DNA from: Halococcaceae archaeon
GTDB lineage: Archaea > Halobacteriota > Halobacteria > Halobacteriales > Halalkalicoccaceae
DNA: 5,772 bases
Direction: 5' to 3'
Assembly (NCBI GenBank): GCA_007129135.1
Contig: SKWB01000291.1
Span: 1-5,772, forward strand
The notes below the pieces were generated by a model. It saw only the letters and a list, made by a program, of their open reading frames with translations, was not told the origin of the DNA and made no database searches. Made by a program: the position numbers and the translations under genes. Positions 1-5,646 of this stretch are shown piece after piece. Every line of letters starts with the position of its first letter. Within the stretch, counting starts at the first letter, position 1.

Positions 1-14
1 CGATGAGAGAAGAT

Positions 15-21
15 TGATAAT
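15..21 (+). promoter_or_regulatory. TATA-like box of tatCt
   Basis: The AT-rich stretch TGATAAT is centred about 27 bases before the ATG at 45, in an otherwise GC-rich leader. That is the spacing expected for an archaeal TATA box feeding a leaderless transcript that begins at or very near the start codon. A purine-rich stretch (GAGAGAAGA) lies just upstream, where a BRE would sit. The box departs from the ideal haloarchaeal TATA sequence, so it is a moderate or weak candidate. No Shine-Dalgarno sequence is seen before the ATG, which fits a leaderless message. Confidence 0.45.
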
Positions 22-31
22 CGCGAGCGGG

Positions 32-44
32 CTACCCCCGGTAG
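32..44. repeat. Perfect 5-bp inverted repeat abutting the tatCt start codon
   Basis: CTACC, a 3-base spacer CCC, then GGTAG form a perfect inverted repeat that ends on the base before the ATG at 45. It lies between the TATA-like box and the start codon. If transcription starts at the ATG, it is a DNA element, possibly an operator in the initiation region. If the message has a leader, it would be a short hairpin touching the start codon. At 5 bp it could also be chance. Confidence 0.35.
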
Positions 45-2789
45 ATGTCCATCGTCGACGAGGACACCGCCCGCGCGTTCAACAGCGGGAAGGAGTCCAT
101 CGGCGCGGTGCTCTCGACGATTCAGACGCATCTCCAGAAGGTCTTCATCGTCTTCGTCATCGGCTTCCTGGGCACGTTCTGGGGGCTTCGGGTCTACATC
201 TGGGACTGGCTCTTCGGCGTGACGACCTCGCAGATGGCGCCCGAGGTGCTCGACCGCGTACAGATCGTCGTCACGACGCCGTTCGAGGTGATACTGCTCC
301 AGGTGAAGATCGGGCTCGTCGTCGGCGTGATCGTCTCCATACCGCCGCTTCTCTACTTCGCGCGCCACGAGCTCCGCGCCCGCGGGATGCTCCCCGAGGC
401 CCCGATCGCGCGCTGGAAGATCGCCTCGCTCGCGAGTATCTCCCTCGCCCTCTTCGTCGCCGGCGTCGCCTACGCTTACGCCTTCTTCTTCCCGCTCATC
501 TTCCGTTTCCTCGCGGAGATCTCGATCGGCGCGGGCGTCGAGCCCCACTGGTCGATCGTCATGTGGACCGAGTTCCTCGTCCTGCTCACCATCTCCTTCG
601 GGCTGGCCGCACAGCTCCCGCTCGTGATGAGCACGCTCGCGTACGCGGAGATCGTCCCCTACGAGACGTTCAGGGACAAGTGGCGCTACGCGGTCGTCGG
701 CATATTCGCCTTCGGCGCGCTCTTCTCCCCGCCGGACCCGATCTCGCAGGTGCTCTGGGCCGCTCCCCTGGTGCTGCTCTATGCCGCGAGCCTCGCGCTC
801 ACGCGCACGATCGTCAACGTCAAACGCGGCGCGGCGGACGTGAGCGTCCGGGAGGAACTCCGCGCGCGCTGGAACGTCCTGCTCGCGGTCCCGCTCCTCG
901 CCGCCGCGGGCGTCGTGATGGCGATCGAGAGCGGGCTCGGTACCGCGATCGAGGAGAGCGTCTTCCCGCTCGTTCCGGGGGCGTACCGACCCGCCGGCTT
1001 CCTGCCCGCCGAGGCGCTCTTCGGACTCCCACGCACCGAGACGCTCGTGATCCTCGGCGCGCTCGTCTTCCTCGCGACACTCGTGCTCACCACGGTCGTG
1101 GTGCTCTACCGGGCGGTGAACGCCGCGGCGCTCTCCTCGCCCGGTGAGTTCGGCGACCCGACGGCGATCGACCTCTCGGAGCTGGACGCCGCGGGGATCG
1201 AGGCCGCACCGGAGGCGGCGTTCGTCGAGCTGGGCGAGGAGGAGGTGCTCTCGATCGCCCGCGAGGCGATGGCGTCGGACCAGCCGGAGAAGGCACAGGC
1301 GCTCTTCGACCGGTTCGACGCCGCCCACGAGGGCGAGGGTGACGACGACACGGAGGGCGAGGAGGCCGAGGCCGGGACAGACGGGGCGACGACCGGCGCC
1401 GGTGATGAGCCGGGGGTCGTCGAGGGCACTGCGACCGGGATGCTCGCCTCCTTTTCCGAGGAGCGAGACGAGGACGACATCGGCGGCTACATCTACGACA
1501 TCAAGTTCGTCCTCGGCACGCTCAGGACGCGGAGTTTCCTCATCGCGGCCGTCTTCGGGGTCGTCCTCGCGCTCTCGTTCACCGCGCTCTACTACGGCGG
1601 CCTCGGCTTCCTCCAGGAGGACTTCGTCGACCGGATCCCCGACGCGGCGATCGGCGCCGACGACCTGAACATCATCAACCTCCACCCGGTCGAGGTGCTC
1701 ATCTTCATGATCAAGCTGAGCACGCTCGCGGCGGCGATCGCGACGCTCCCGCTCGTGCTCTACTACGCCTGGCCGGCGCTTCGCGACCGCGGGCTCGCGA
1801 AGGGCCACCGGAGCGTGCTCCTCACCTGGTCCACCGCGATGCTCGTCGCGTTCGTCGTCGGTACGGTGATCGGCTACCTCTACATCGCTCCAGGGGTGAT
1901 GTGGTTCCTCGTCGCCGACGCCGTCGCGGCGGAGATGATCATCTCCTACCGGATCGAGAGCTTCGCCTGGCTCGTGATGTACACCACGGTGGGGGTCGGG
2001 CTTCTCGCCTGCGTCCCGATGGCGATGTGGATGCTCTACCGCGGTCGGGTCTCCTCCTACGAGGGCCTCAGAGAGCGCTGGCGCGAGGTCACGATCGCCG
2101 TCTTCGCGATCGCGGGCGTCTTCACCCCGGCCGGCGTGCTCACCATGTTCCTCGTCGCCATCCCGACGATGATCGCCTACTGGATCGGGCTGATCGGGCT
2201 CTGGTTCGTCACCCTCGGCGGCAAGCGCGACTGGCCCGGGAGGGGCGTCTCGGAGGGCTCGCCCGCCGCCAGGGTCGGTATCGTCCTGATCGTCGCCGCG
2301 CTCGTCCTCGCGGGCGGCGCGGTCGCCGCCGGTCTCTTCGGCGGCGACGACCTCCAGGCGGAGATCACGGGGGTGGCCGACAATACGACGGGGACCGACG
2401 ACGTCGCCGCGGGATCGGGTGCGGGCGACGACGACGAATCCGACGACGCGGCCACCCCGACGGGCGGTGACGATGCAGAGGACGGTCCGGGAGACGCGGC
2501 TGACGACGCCGACGATCCGCCAGGATCCGACAGCGACGCGGACGCTGACGACGGTGACGACGCGGAGACCGACGGTAGCGAGGACGACGACACCGAGGAG
2601 GGGACCGACGAGGCTCCCGAAGACGACGACCAACAGGACGAGGACGACCGAGAAGAGGGTGCGGATGAGGCCGATCAGGGCGAAGACGAAGACACGGCCG
2701 ATCAGGACGAGGACGAGGACGCCGATGACGACGAGGAGGACGACTCCGGCGTCGATCTCCGGGAACCGGTCTCCGACGACGAGGAGTGA
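45..2789 (+). CDS. tatCt: Sec-independent protein translocase TatCt (double-TatC fusion)
   Basis: Polytopic core subunit of the twin-arginine translocase; TatC proteins recognise Tat signal peptides and recruit TatA for export of folded proteins. The ATG directly follows an in-frame TAG at 42-44, so the start is firm. The first TatC domain (about residues 20-255) has six hydrophobic segments, near 33-50, 83-104, 127-150, 172-196, 215-230 and 236-254, and keeps the TatC signatures TTPFEVILLQVKIG (77-90) and SPPDPISQ (228-235). Two more segments (278-293, 332-357) lead into an acidic linker (360-485). A second TatC domain (about 490-722) adds six segments and is more diverged. A further segment (742-765) precedes a tail of about 150 residues dominated by Asp and Glu. 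Haloarchaea are known for such TatC fusions, called TatCt and usually described with 14 membrane segments; by eye I count up to 15. The single-domain TatCo, often encoded nearby, is not in this window. Confidence 0.95.
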   Translation: MSIVDEDTARAFNSGKESIGAVLSTIQTHLQKVFIVFVIGFLGTFWGLRVYIWDWLFGVTTSQMAPEVLDRVQIVVTTPFEVILLQVKIGLVVGVIVSIPPLLYFARHELRARGMLPEAPIARWKIASLASISLALFVAGVAYAYAFFFPLIFRFLAEISIGAGVEPHWSIVMWTEFLVLLTISFGLAAQLPLVMSTLAYAEIVPYETFRDKWRYAVVGIFAFGALFSPPDPISQVLWAAPLVLLYAASLALTRTIVNVKRGAADVSVREELRARWNVLLAVPLLAAAGVVMAIESGLGTAIEESVFPLVPGAYRPAGFLPAEALFGLPRTETLVILGALVFLATLVLTTVVVLYRAVNAAALSSPGEFGDPTAIDLSELDAAGIEAAPEAAFVELGEEEVLSIAREAMASDQPEKAQALFDRFDAAHEGEGDDDTEGEEAEAGTDGATTGAGDEPGVVEGTATGMLASFSEERDEDDIGGYIYDIKFVLGTLRTRSFLIAAVFGVVLALSFTALYYGGLGFLQEDFVDRIPDAAIGADDLNIINLHPVEVLIFMIKLSTLAAAIATLPLVLYYAWPALRDRGLAKGHRSVLLTWSTAMLVAFVVGTVIGYLYIAPGVMWFLVADAVAAEMIISYRIESFAWLVMYTTVGVGLLACVPMAMWMLYRGRVSSYEGLRERWREVTIAVFAIAGVFTPAGVLTMFLVAIPTMIAYWIGLIGLWFVTLGGKRDWPGRGVSEGSPAARVGIVLIVAALVLAGGAVAAGLFGGDDLQAEITGVADNTTGTDDVAAGSGAGDDDESDDAATPTGGDDAEDGPGDAADDADDPPGSDSDADADDGDDAETDGSEDDDTEEGTDEAPEDDDQQDEDDREEGADEADQGEDEDTADQDEDEDADDDEEDDSGVDLREPVSDDEE
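1122..1499 (+). other. Region encoding the TatCt inter-domain acidic linker
   Basis: These bases encode residues 360-485, between the last segment of the first half and the first segment of the second TatC domain. The first part (about 371-427) looks like an ordered helical piece, with ELDAAGIEAAPEAAFVEL followed by AREAMASDQPEKAQALFDRF. The second part (428-460) is disordered, rich in Glu, Asp, Gly and Thr. Counting membrane segments from a cytoplasmic N-terminus puts this linker in the cytoplasm. No known enzymatic or binding motif is recognisable. Confidence 0.6.
2346..2786 (+). other. Low-complexity acidic tail of TatCt
   Basis: This GAC/GAG/GAT-rich stretch encodes residues 768-914. By my count, residues 791-914 contain 68 Asp or Glu out of 124, with two Arg and no Lys, so the charge is about -66. 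The repeats are degenerate rather than a clean tandem array. General acidity is normal for haloarchaeal proteins, but this density is extreme. The tail follows a hydrophobic segment (742-765) that would turn it to the outside of the membrane. Confidence 0.8.
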
Positions 2790-2790
2790 G

Positions 2791-3570
2791 CTACTCGGCT
2801 TCGCCGGGCGCGGCGTCCTCGCTGATCGCGAGCGCGAACGAGGCGCCCTCCGCCTCCTCCGGTGCGCTCTCCGGATCGATGTACCCGACGCCGAACGCGG
2901 AGTAGACGGTGCCGGCTTCGGGTTCGATCGAGAACCGGCCGAGTGACTCCCCCTCCGGCTCGCCCTCGGCCGCGTGTACCTCGATCGTCGCCTCGCCCGG
3001 CGGGATTTCGATCGTTTGACTCTCGGCGAACCCGAGCGATGAGATGATCGTCTCGTCGCCGAGCGTCACGTCGACGACCGGGGCGTCGGGCGAGGCGTGG
3101 ACGCCCTGGATGCGGGCGAGACCCTCCGGCGTCGGTCCGTGGTCGTCTTCGAGCCGGAGCACCGAGAGCGCGCGGTCGCCGACCGCACACGCCTCGCCGA
3201 GCACCACGAGCGTGACCGGCCCGTCACCGACGTCGACCCCCTCCTCGACGAGCGTCTCCCCTTCGCTCTCGATCGAGACCGGGTAGCTCCCGGACTCGAC
3301 CGGTGCGTCGAGCGTTTCGATCGAGAACCGCTCCAGGTCGACGGTGTACTCCCCGACCGTCACCGCGACGGTCGAGACGTCCGGCGCGAAGTGTGCGACG
3401 CGAACCCGCGGTTCGGCGGCCTCCTCCGGTTCTTCGTCCCCGTCGGCCTCCGGGTCGTCACCGTCGTCCGGATCGTCGCTTTCCTCCTCGCTCGCGACGA
3501 CGGCCGAACTACCCAGTACGACGACGCTCAGTCCGCCACCCACGACGGCCCGCCGTGTATACGACTCCAT
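2791..3570 (-). CDS. DUF4397 domain-containing secreted protein with Tat-type signal
   Basis: 259 residues. The N-terminus MESYTRRAVVGGG plus a hydrophobic run (about 8-26) is a twin-arginine-type signal, with probable cleavage near residue 26 (AVVA before SEEE). There is no lipobox Cys, so the mature protein may be free or held by the signal anchor. A disordered acidic linker (28-54) follows. DUF4397 is recognised from two similar openings: RVRVAHFAPDVSTVAV (55-70) and ARIQGVHASPDAPVVDV (152-168), each followed by alternating beta strands, suggesting two repeats of an immunoglobulin-like fold. The molecular role of DUF4397 is not known; it is common in secreted proteins of haloarchaea and bacteria. 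The gene converges on tatCt with a 1-base gap and lies 51 bases downstream of the lipoprotein gene on the same strand, but with its own TATA box. The ATG is supported by that promoter. No gene symbol is justified. Confidence 0.88.
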   Translation of the reverse strand: MESYTRRAVVGGGLSVVVLGSSAVVASEEESDDPDDGDDPEADGDEEPEEAAEPRVRVAHFAPDVSTVAVTVGEYTVDLERFSIETLDAPVESGSYPVSIESEGETLVEEGVDVGDGPVTLVVLGEACAVGDRALSVLRLEDDHGPTPEGLARIQGVHASPDAPVVDVTLGDETIISSLGFAESQTIEIPPGEATIEVHAAEGEPEGESLGRFSIEPEAGTVYSAFGVGYIDPESAPEEAEGASFALAISEDAAPGEAE

Positions 3571-3596
3571 ATCGGGTGTGGCAATGCCCAGCGACG

Positions 3597-3604
3597 TAAA
3601 TATA
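3597..3604 (-). promoter_or_regulatory. TATA box of the DUF4397 gene
   Basis: On the minus strand this reads TATATTTA, the clearest TATA box in the window, in the short gap between the lipoprotein stop codon and the DUF4397 ATG at 3570. Its centre is about 30 bases before the ATG, predicting a start site within a few bases of the codon and hence a nearly leaderless transcript. It argues that the DUF4397 gene can be expressed independently of the lipoprotein gene. Confidence 0.7.
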
Positions 3605-3622
3605 CCTCTCCTGCCCTCTCCT
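3605..3622. repeat. 8-bp direct repeat just upstream of the DUF4397 TATA box
   Basis: CCTCTCCT occurs at 3605-3612 and again at 3615-3622, two bases apart. Seen from the DUF4397 gene, the pair (AGGAGAGG twice, 10-base period) occupies the BRE and upstream activator zone directly behind the TATA box. One copy touches the last base of the lipoprotein stop codon. A 10-base spacing would present both copies on one face of the helix, as regulator half-sites often are. It could also be simple pyrimidine-rich sequence. Confidence 0.35.
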
Positions 3623-4740
3623 CACCGCGTCCGAGCGACCTCGCCGACCGAACAGGCTTCGATCTCGATCCCCCACCGGCCGTCGGAGAACGGGAAGGTC
3701 GCGGTGTTCTCCAGGGTGAAGACGTACTCGCCGGGGTCGGCCTCGAACGTCCCCTCCAGACGGTCCTCCCGCCGAGCGTCCACCACCGCCTCGCCGTCGG
3801 GACCCGTGATCGTGACCGTGGGGTCGCGCCCGGACTCCGTTTCGAACGAGAGCCAGACCGAGCCCTCCTCCTCGAACTCGATCGTGTAGCGGATCGACTC
3901 GCGCCAGCTCACCGTTTCCGTATCCGAGACGAGCGTCTCACAGCCCTCGACCGCGACCGTCCCCGCCACCTCGTCGGCGACGCGCACCTCGTACCGCCCG
4001 CGTTCGTCGAACTCGTGGACGAAGGTCACCGTCTCCTCTCCCTCCCGGTCGACCTCGACTGCGGTCTCGTCGACCAGCCTGCCGTCGACCTCCAGGGCCG
4101 TCTCGAACGTCCCCGGTCCGCCCGCGTTCGCCACGGTCGCGCTCGCTTCGACCGACTCCCCCACGCTCGTTTCGGTCTCGACGCTCGCCTCCCGCACCTC
4201 GAACTCGGGAGGTTCCGGCTCCACGACGATCGTCTCGGTCTCGTCGCCGACGCCGATCTCGTACTCCCCCGGGGAGGTGATCGTGAGCCGGAAGGTCACC
4301 GTCTCCCACTCGTCGGGTTCGACCCGGACCTCCTCCTCGCGGACGACCTCCTCGTTCGCCGTCAGCTCGACCGTGTAGAGCCCCGCGGCGTCGCCTTCGT
4401 TCTCGACGTCGACGGCGACCTCGACCGCTTCGCCCTCGATGATCTCCCGCTCGCCGAAGCGGACCTCGGTGACGTCGATCAGCGGTCCGACCGACTCCGG
4501 CGTCTCCGTCGGGGTCTCCTCGGTCTCCGTCGGCGTCTGGACGTCGTCATCGTTTTCCGGGTCCTCGTCGTCGCTCTCGGTCTCCTCGGCCTCGGTCCCG
4601 GCCGGTTCCTCGCCGTCCGTCCCCTCGGGATCGACCTCCTCGCTCGTACAGCCCGCGAGGACGCCGGAGACCGCCGCGGCTCCGAGGGCGGCGAGCAGAC
4701 GACGGCGGCCGCCGTCGACGTCGCGAGGACCGGGGCGCAT
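3622..4740 (-). CDS. Tat-type lipoprotein with two CARDB-like domains
   Basis: With the ATG at 4740 the protein has 372 residues. GGRRRLLAALG (10-20), a hydrophobic core and the lipobox LAGC (Cys31) make a Tat lipoprotein signal, so the mature protein should be lipid-anchored outside the cell. A disordered acidic, Thr-rich spacer (32-84, with TPTET twice) follows. Next come two beta-rich modules that resemble CARDB adhesion-type domains (about 87-173 and 179-264), each with the typical V.V.V.N.G pattern (VAVDVENEGDAAG, ASATVANAGGPG). A third beta module (267-364) is bounded by Cys267 and Cys363 and includes TVTITGPDGEAV; it may be PPC- or GOLD-like, which is uncertain. No catalytic motif is visible, so a surface binding or scaffold role is inferred. 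A GTG at 4761, right after an in-frame TAG (4762-4764), would add seven residues and has a weak GAGGGTGA upstream. I prefer the ATG for its shorter signal n-region. No TATA box was found for this gene. Confidence 0.85.
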   Translation of the reverse strand: MRPGPRDVDGGRRRLLAALGAAAVSGVLAGCTSEEVDPEGTDGEEPAGTEAEETESDDEDPENDDDVQTPTETEETPTETPESVGPLIDVTEVRFGEREIIEGEAVEVAVDVENEGDAAGLYTVELTANEEVVREEEVRVEPDEWETVTFRLTITSPGEYEIGVGDETETIVVEPEPPEFEVREASVETETSVGESVEASATVANAGGPGTFETALEVDGRLVDETAVEVDREGEETVTFVHEFDERGRYEVRVADEVAGTVAVEGCETLVSDTETVSWRESIRYTIEFEEEGSVWLSFETESGRDPTVTITGPDGEAVVDARREDRLEGTFEADPGEYVFTLENTATFPFSDGRWGIEIEACSVGEVARTR

Positions 4741-4751
4741 GCTCCGGAGCA
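4740..4751. repeat. 12-bp perfect palindrome at the lipoprotein ATG
   Basis: TGCTCCGGAGCA is its own reverse complement and overlaps the first base of the ATG at 4738-4740. Between the alternative GTG start and the ATG it could act as a DNA site or, in RNA, as a stem with little loop. A self-complementary 12-mer in GC-rich DNA may be chance. I know no regulator for it. Confidence 0.3.
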
Positions 4752-4761
4752 GGAGGTCCAC

Positions 4762-4955
4762 CTACTTCACCCTCACTACTGCCGTCGAGAACGGCCTCAC
4801 GCTCCCGTGGTGAGCCGGGGACGGGCGAACGCGGAGCCTCCTGGCAACGATCGAGCTACCGACCTCTCGTACGGACTGCTGTCCCTGTCGACCGCTCGGA
4901 TCCGGAGAGCCGTCCCTCTCCGGGCGGCACGGACGGAGAGGGGTCCCCGTCGGAG
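4762..4955. other. Intergenic region between the HTH regulator and the lipoprotein gene
   Basis: This is the longest gene-free stretch in the window. No small ORF with haloarchaeal protein character, RNA gene or TATA-like box was seen on either strand. It contains a possible hairpin near the regulator's 3' end and AGTAGTGAGGGTGAAGTAG (minus strand) just before the alternative GTG start of the lipoprotein. The lipoprotein may be read from an atypical promoter here or by read-through from the regulator. Confidence 0.5.
4914..4942 (-). terminator. Possible 3' hairpin after the HTH regulator
   Basis: CCCTCTCC (4914-4921) and GGAGAGGG (4935-4942) form a perfect 8-bp stem with a 13-base loop, starting 13 bases past the regulator's stop codon. 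A competing pair, CCGTCC (4910-4915) and GGACGG (4931-4936), could form instead. Archaeal terminators mainly rely on T-tracts and none follows here, so this is a weak terminator candidate and may instead mark RNA processing or stability. Confidence 0.25.
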
Positions 4956-5606
4956 CTACTCGAAGCCGGGTGCAACCACGTACTCGAGGACGTTCCGGTG
5001 GGCGCGTCTGAGGCGTTCGGAGAGCGACTGGTGGCTGATGCCGATCTCGGAGGCGAGGTCGTCCATCGTGACCGATCTGGGGACGTCGTAGTAGCCCGCC
5101 TCGAGCGCGAGGCGGAGCGTCTCGTACTGCTCGTCGGTCAGCCCGTACCGGCTGCTCTGGGAGTCGTCCATGTCGTAGATCGCCTCGATCTCGACGGTGA
5201 ACTCGCTCTCCTGGCAGAACTCGTAGGTCGCAGAGAGCGCCTCGCGGGACGGAAAGAGCACCCTGAGCTGCCAGCGGCCGTCCGCCGTCGAGGCGTTCAG
5301 GATCGTCCCCTCGTGGTCGACGAGGACGTAGATCACGAGGTCGACGAGGTCGATCCACTCCATCCGGTAGAGCCGTTCGCCGTCGAGGTCGGTCAGCAGT
5401 TCGACGCCGTCGACGGTCGGATCCTCCGCGAGGGCACTCTCCACCCCGTCGAACGTCTCGGCGTAGACCCAGACGAGCGGGAAGACCCGCTCGTCGTCGT
5501 GGGCGACGAGACGCACGGCGTCGAAGGTGGCGTCGGGAGCCGACTCGATCGTGTGCGAGAGCGCGAACTCCTCGGCAGCGATACTGAGGTCGGCGATCGT
5601 GGCCAT
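4956..5606 (-). CDS. Bacterio-opsin activator (BAT)-like HTH transcriptional regulator
   Basis: 216 residues; probable DNA-binding regulator of the haloarchaeal BAT family. The C-terminal HTH_10-type domain (about 155-208) begins with the hallmark LTDEQYETLRLALEAGYYDVPR and contains the turn ASEIGISHQSLSERLRRAHR (185-204), the likely recognition region. The N-terminal portion (about 1-150) is the acidic alpha/beta module usual in this family and probably a sensory or dimerisation part. I see no heme, metal or flavin motif, so the signal is unknown. The start is firm: an in-frame TGA lies at 5613-5615 and a TATA box sits 25-30 bases upstream, so the message should be leaderless. The gene follows a same-strand gene by 40 bases and precedes the lipoprotein gene. 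Its length is normal for small BAT-like proteins without PAS or GAF domains. The regulon cannot be told from sequence; the name does not imply control of bacterio-opsin here. Confidence 0.9.
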   Translation of the reverse strand: MATIADLSIAAEEFALSHTIESAPDATFDAVRLVAHDDERVFPLVWVYAETFDGVESALAEDPTVDGVELLTDLDGERLYRMEWIDLVDLVIYVLVDHEGTILNASTADGRWQLRVLFPSREALSATYEFCQESEFTVEIEAIYDMDDSQSSRYGLTDEQYETLRLALEAGYYDVPRSVTMDDLASEIGISHQSLSERLRRAHRNVLEYVVAPGFE

Positions 5607-5630
5607 CGGCGGTCAGAGGGAGAGCGAGGA

Positions 5631-5636
5631 GATAAG
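5631..5636 (-). promoter_or_regulatory. TATA box of the BAT-like regulator
   Basis: The minus strand reads CTTATC at -30 to -25 relative to the ATG at 5606, preceded by CGAACG in the BRE position. It lies in the 40-base gap after the upstream gene's stop codon. The spacing predicts a leaderless transcript starting at the ATG, so the regulator can be transcribed independently of its upstream neighbour. Confidence 0.6.
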
Positions 5637-5646
5637 CGTTCGTCGT

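Noticed and set aside
14..1147. A 377-codon open frame on the plus strand in another frame of tatCt
   Set aside because: It is extremely Arg-rich with no membrane or domain pattern, while the frame it overlaps encodes unmistakable TatC sequence.
2400..2780. GAC/GAG-rich stretch considered as a tandem repeat array or CRISPR-like element
   Set aside because: There is no fixed unit or spacer pattern; it is degenerate coding sequence for an acidic tail.
1901..2946. Plus-strand open frames in the other two frames over the second TatC half and the acidic tail (1901-2470 and 2419-2946)
   Set aside because: Their Arg- or Thr-rich low-complexity products are frame-shifted readings of GC-rich, GAC/GAG-repeat DNA.
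3097..5091. A 664-codon open frame on the plus strand opposite the DUF4397, lipoprotein and regulator genes
   Set aside because: It runs antisense across two complete genes and the end of a third, is Arg-, Asp- and Leu-rich without domains, and arises because GC-rich DNA rarely gives stop codons. The minus-strand genes have signal peptides, known domains and promoters.
4762..5358. A 198-codon minus-strand open frame across the intergenic region and regulator
   Set aside because: It overlaps the regulator in another frame and gives Arg- and Pro-rich sequence with no domain, which is atypical for a haloarchaeal protein.
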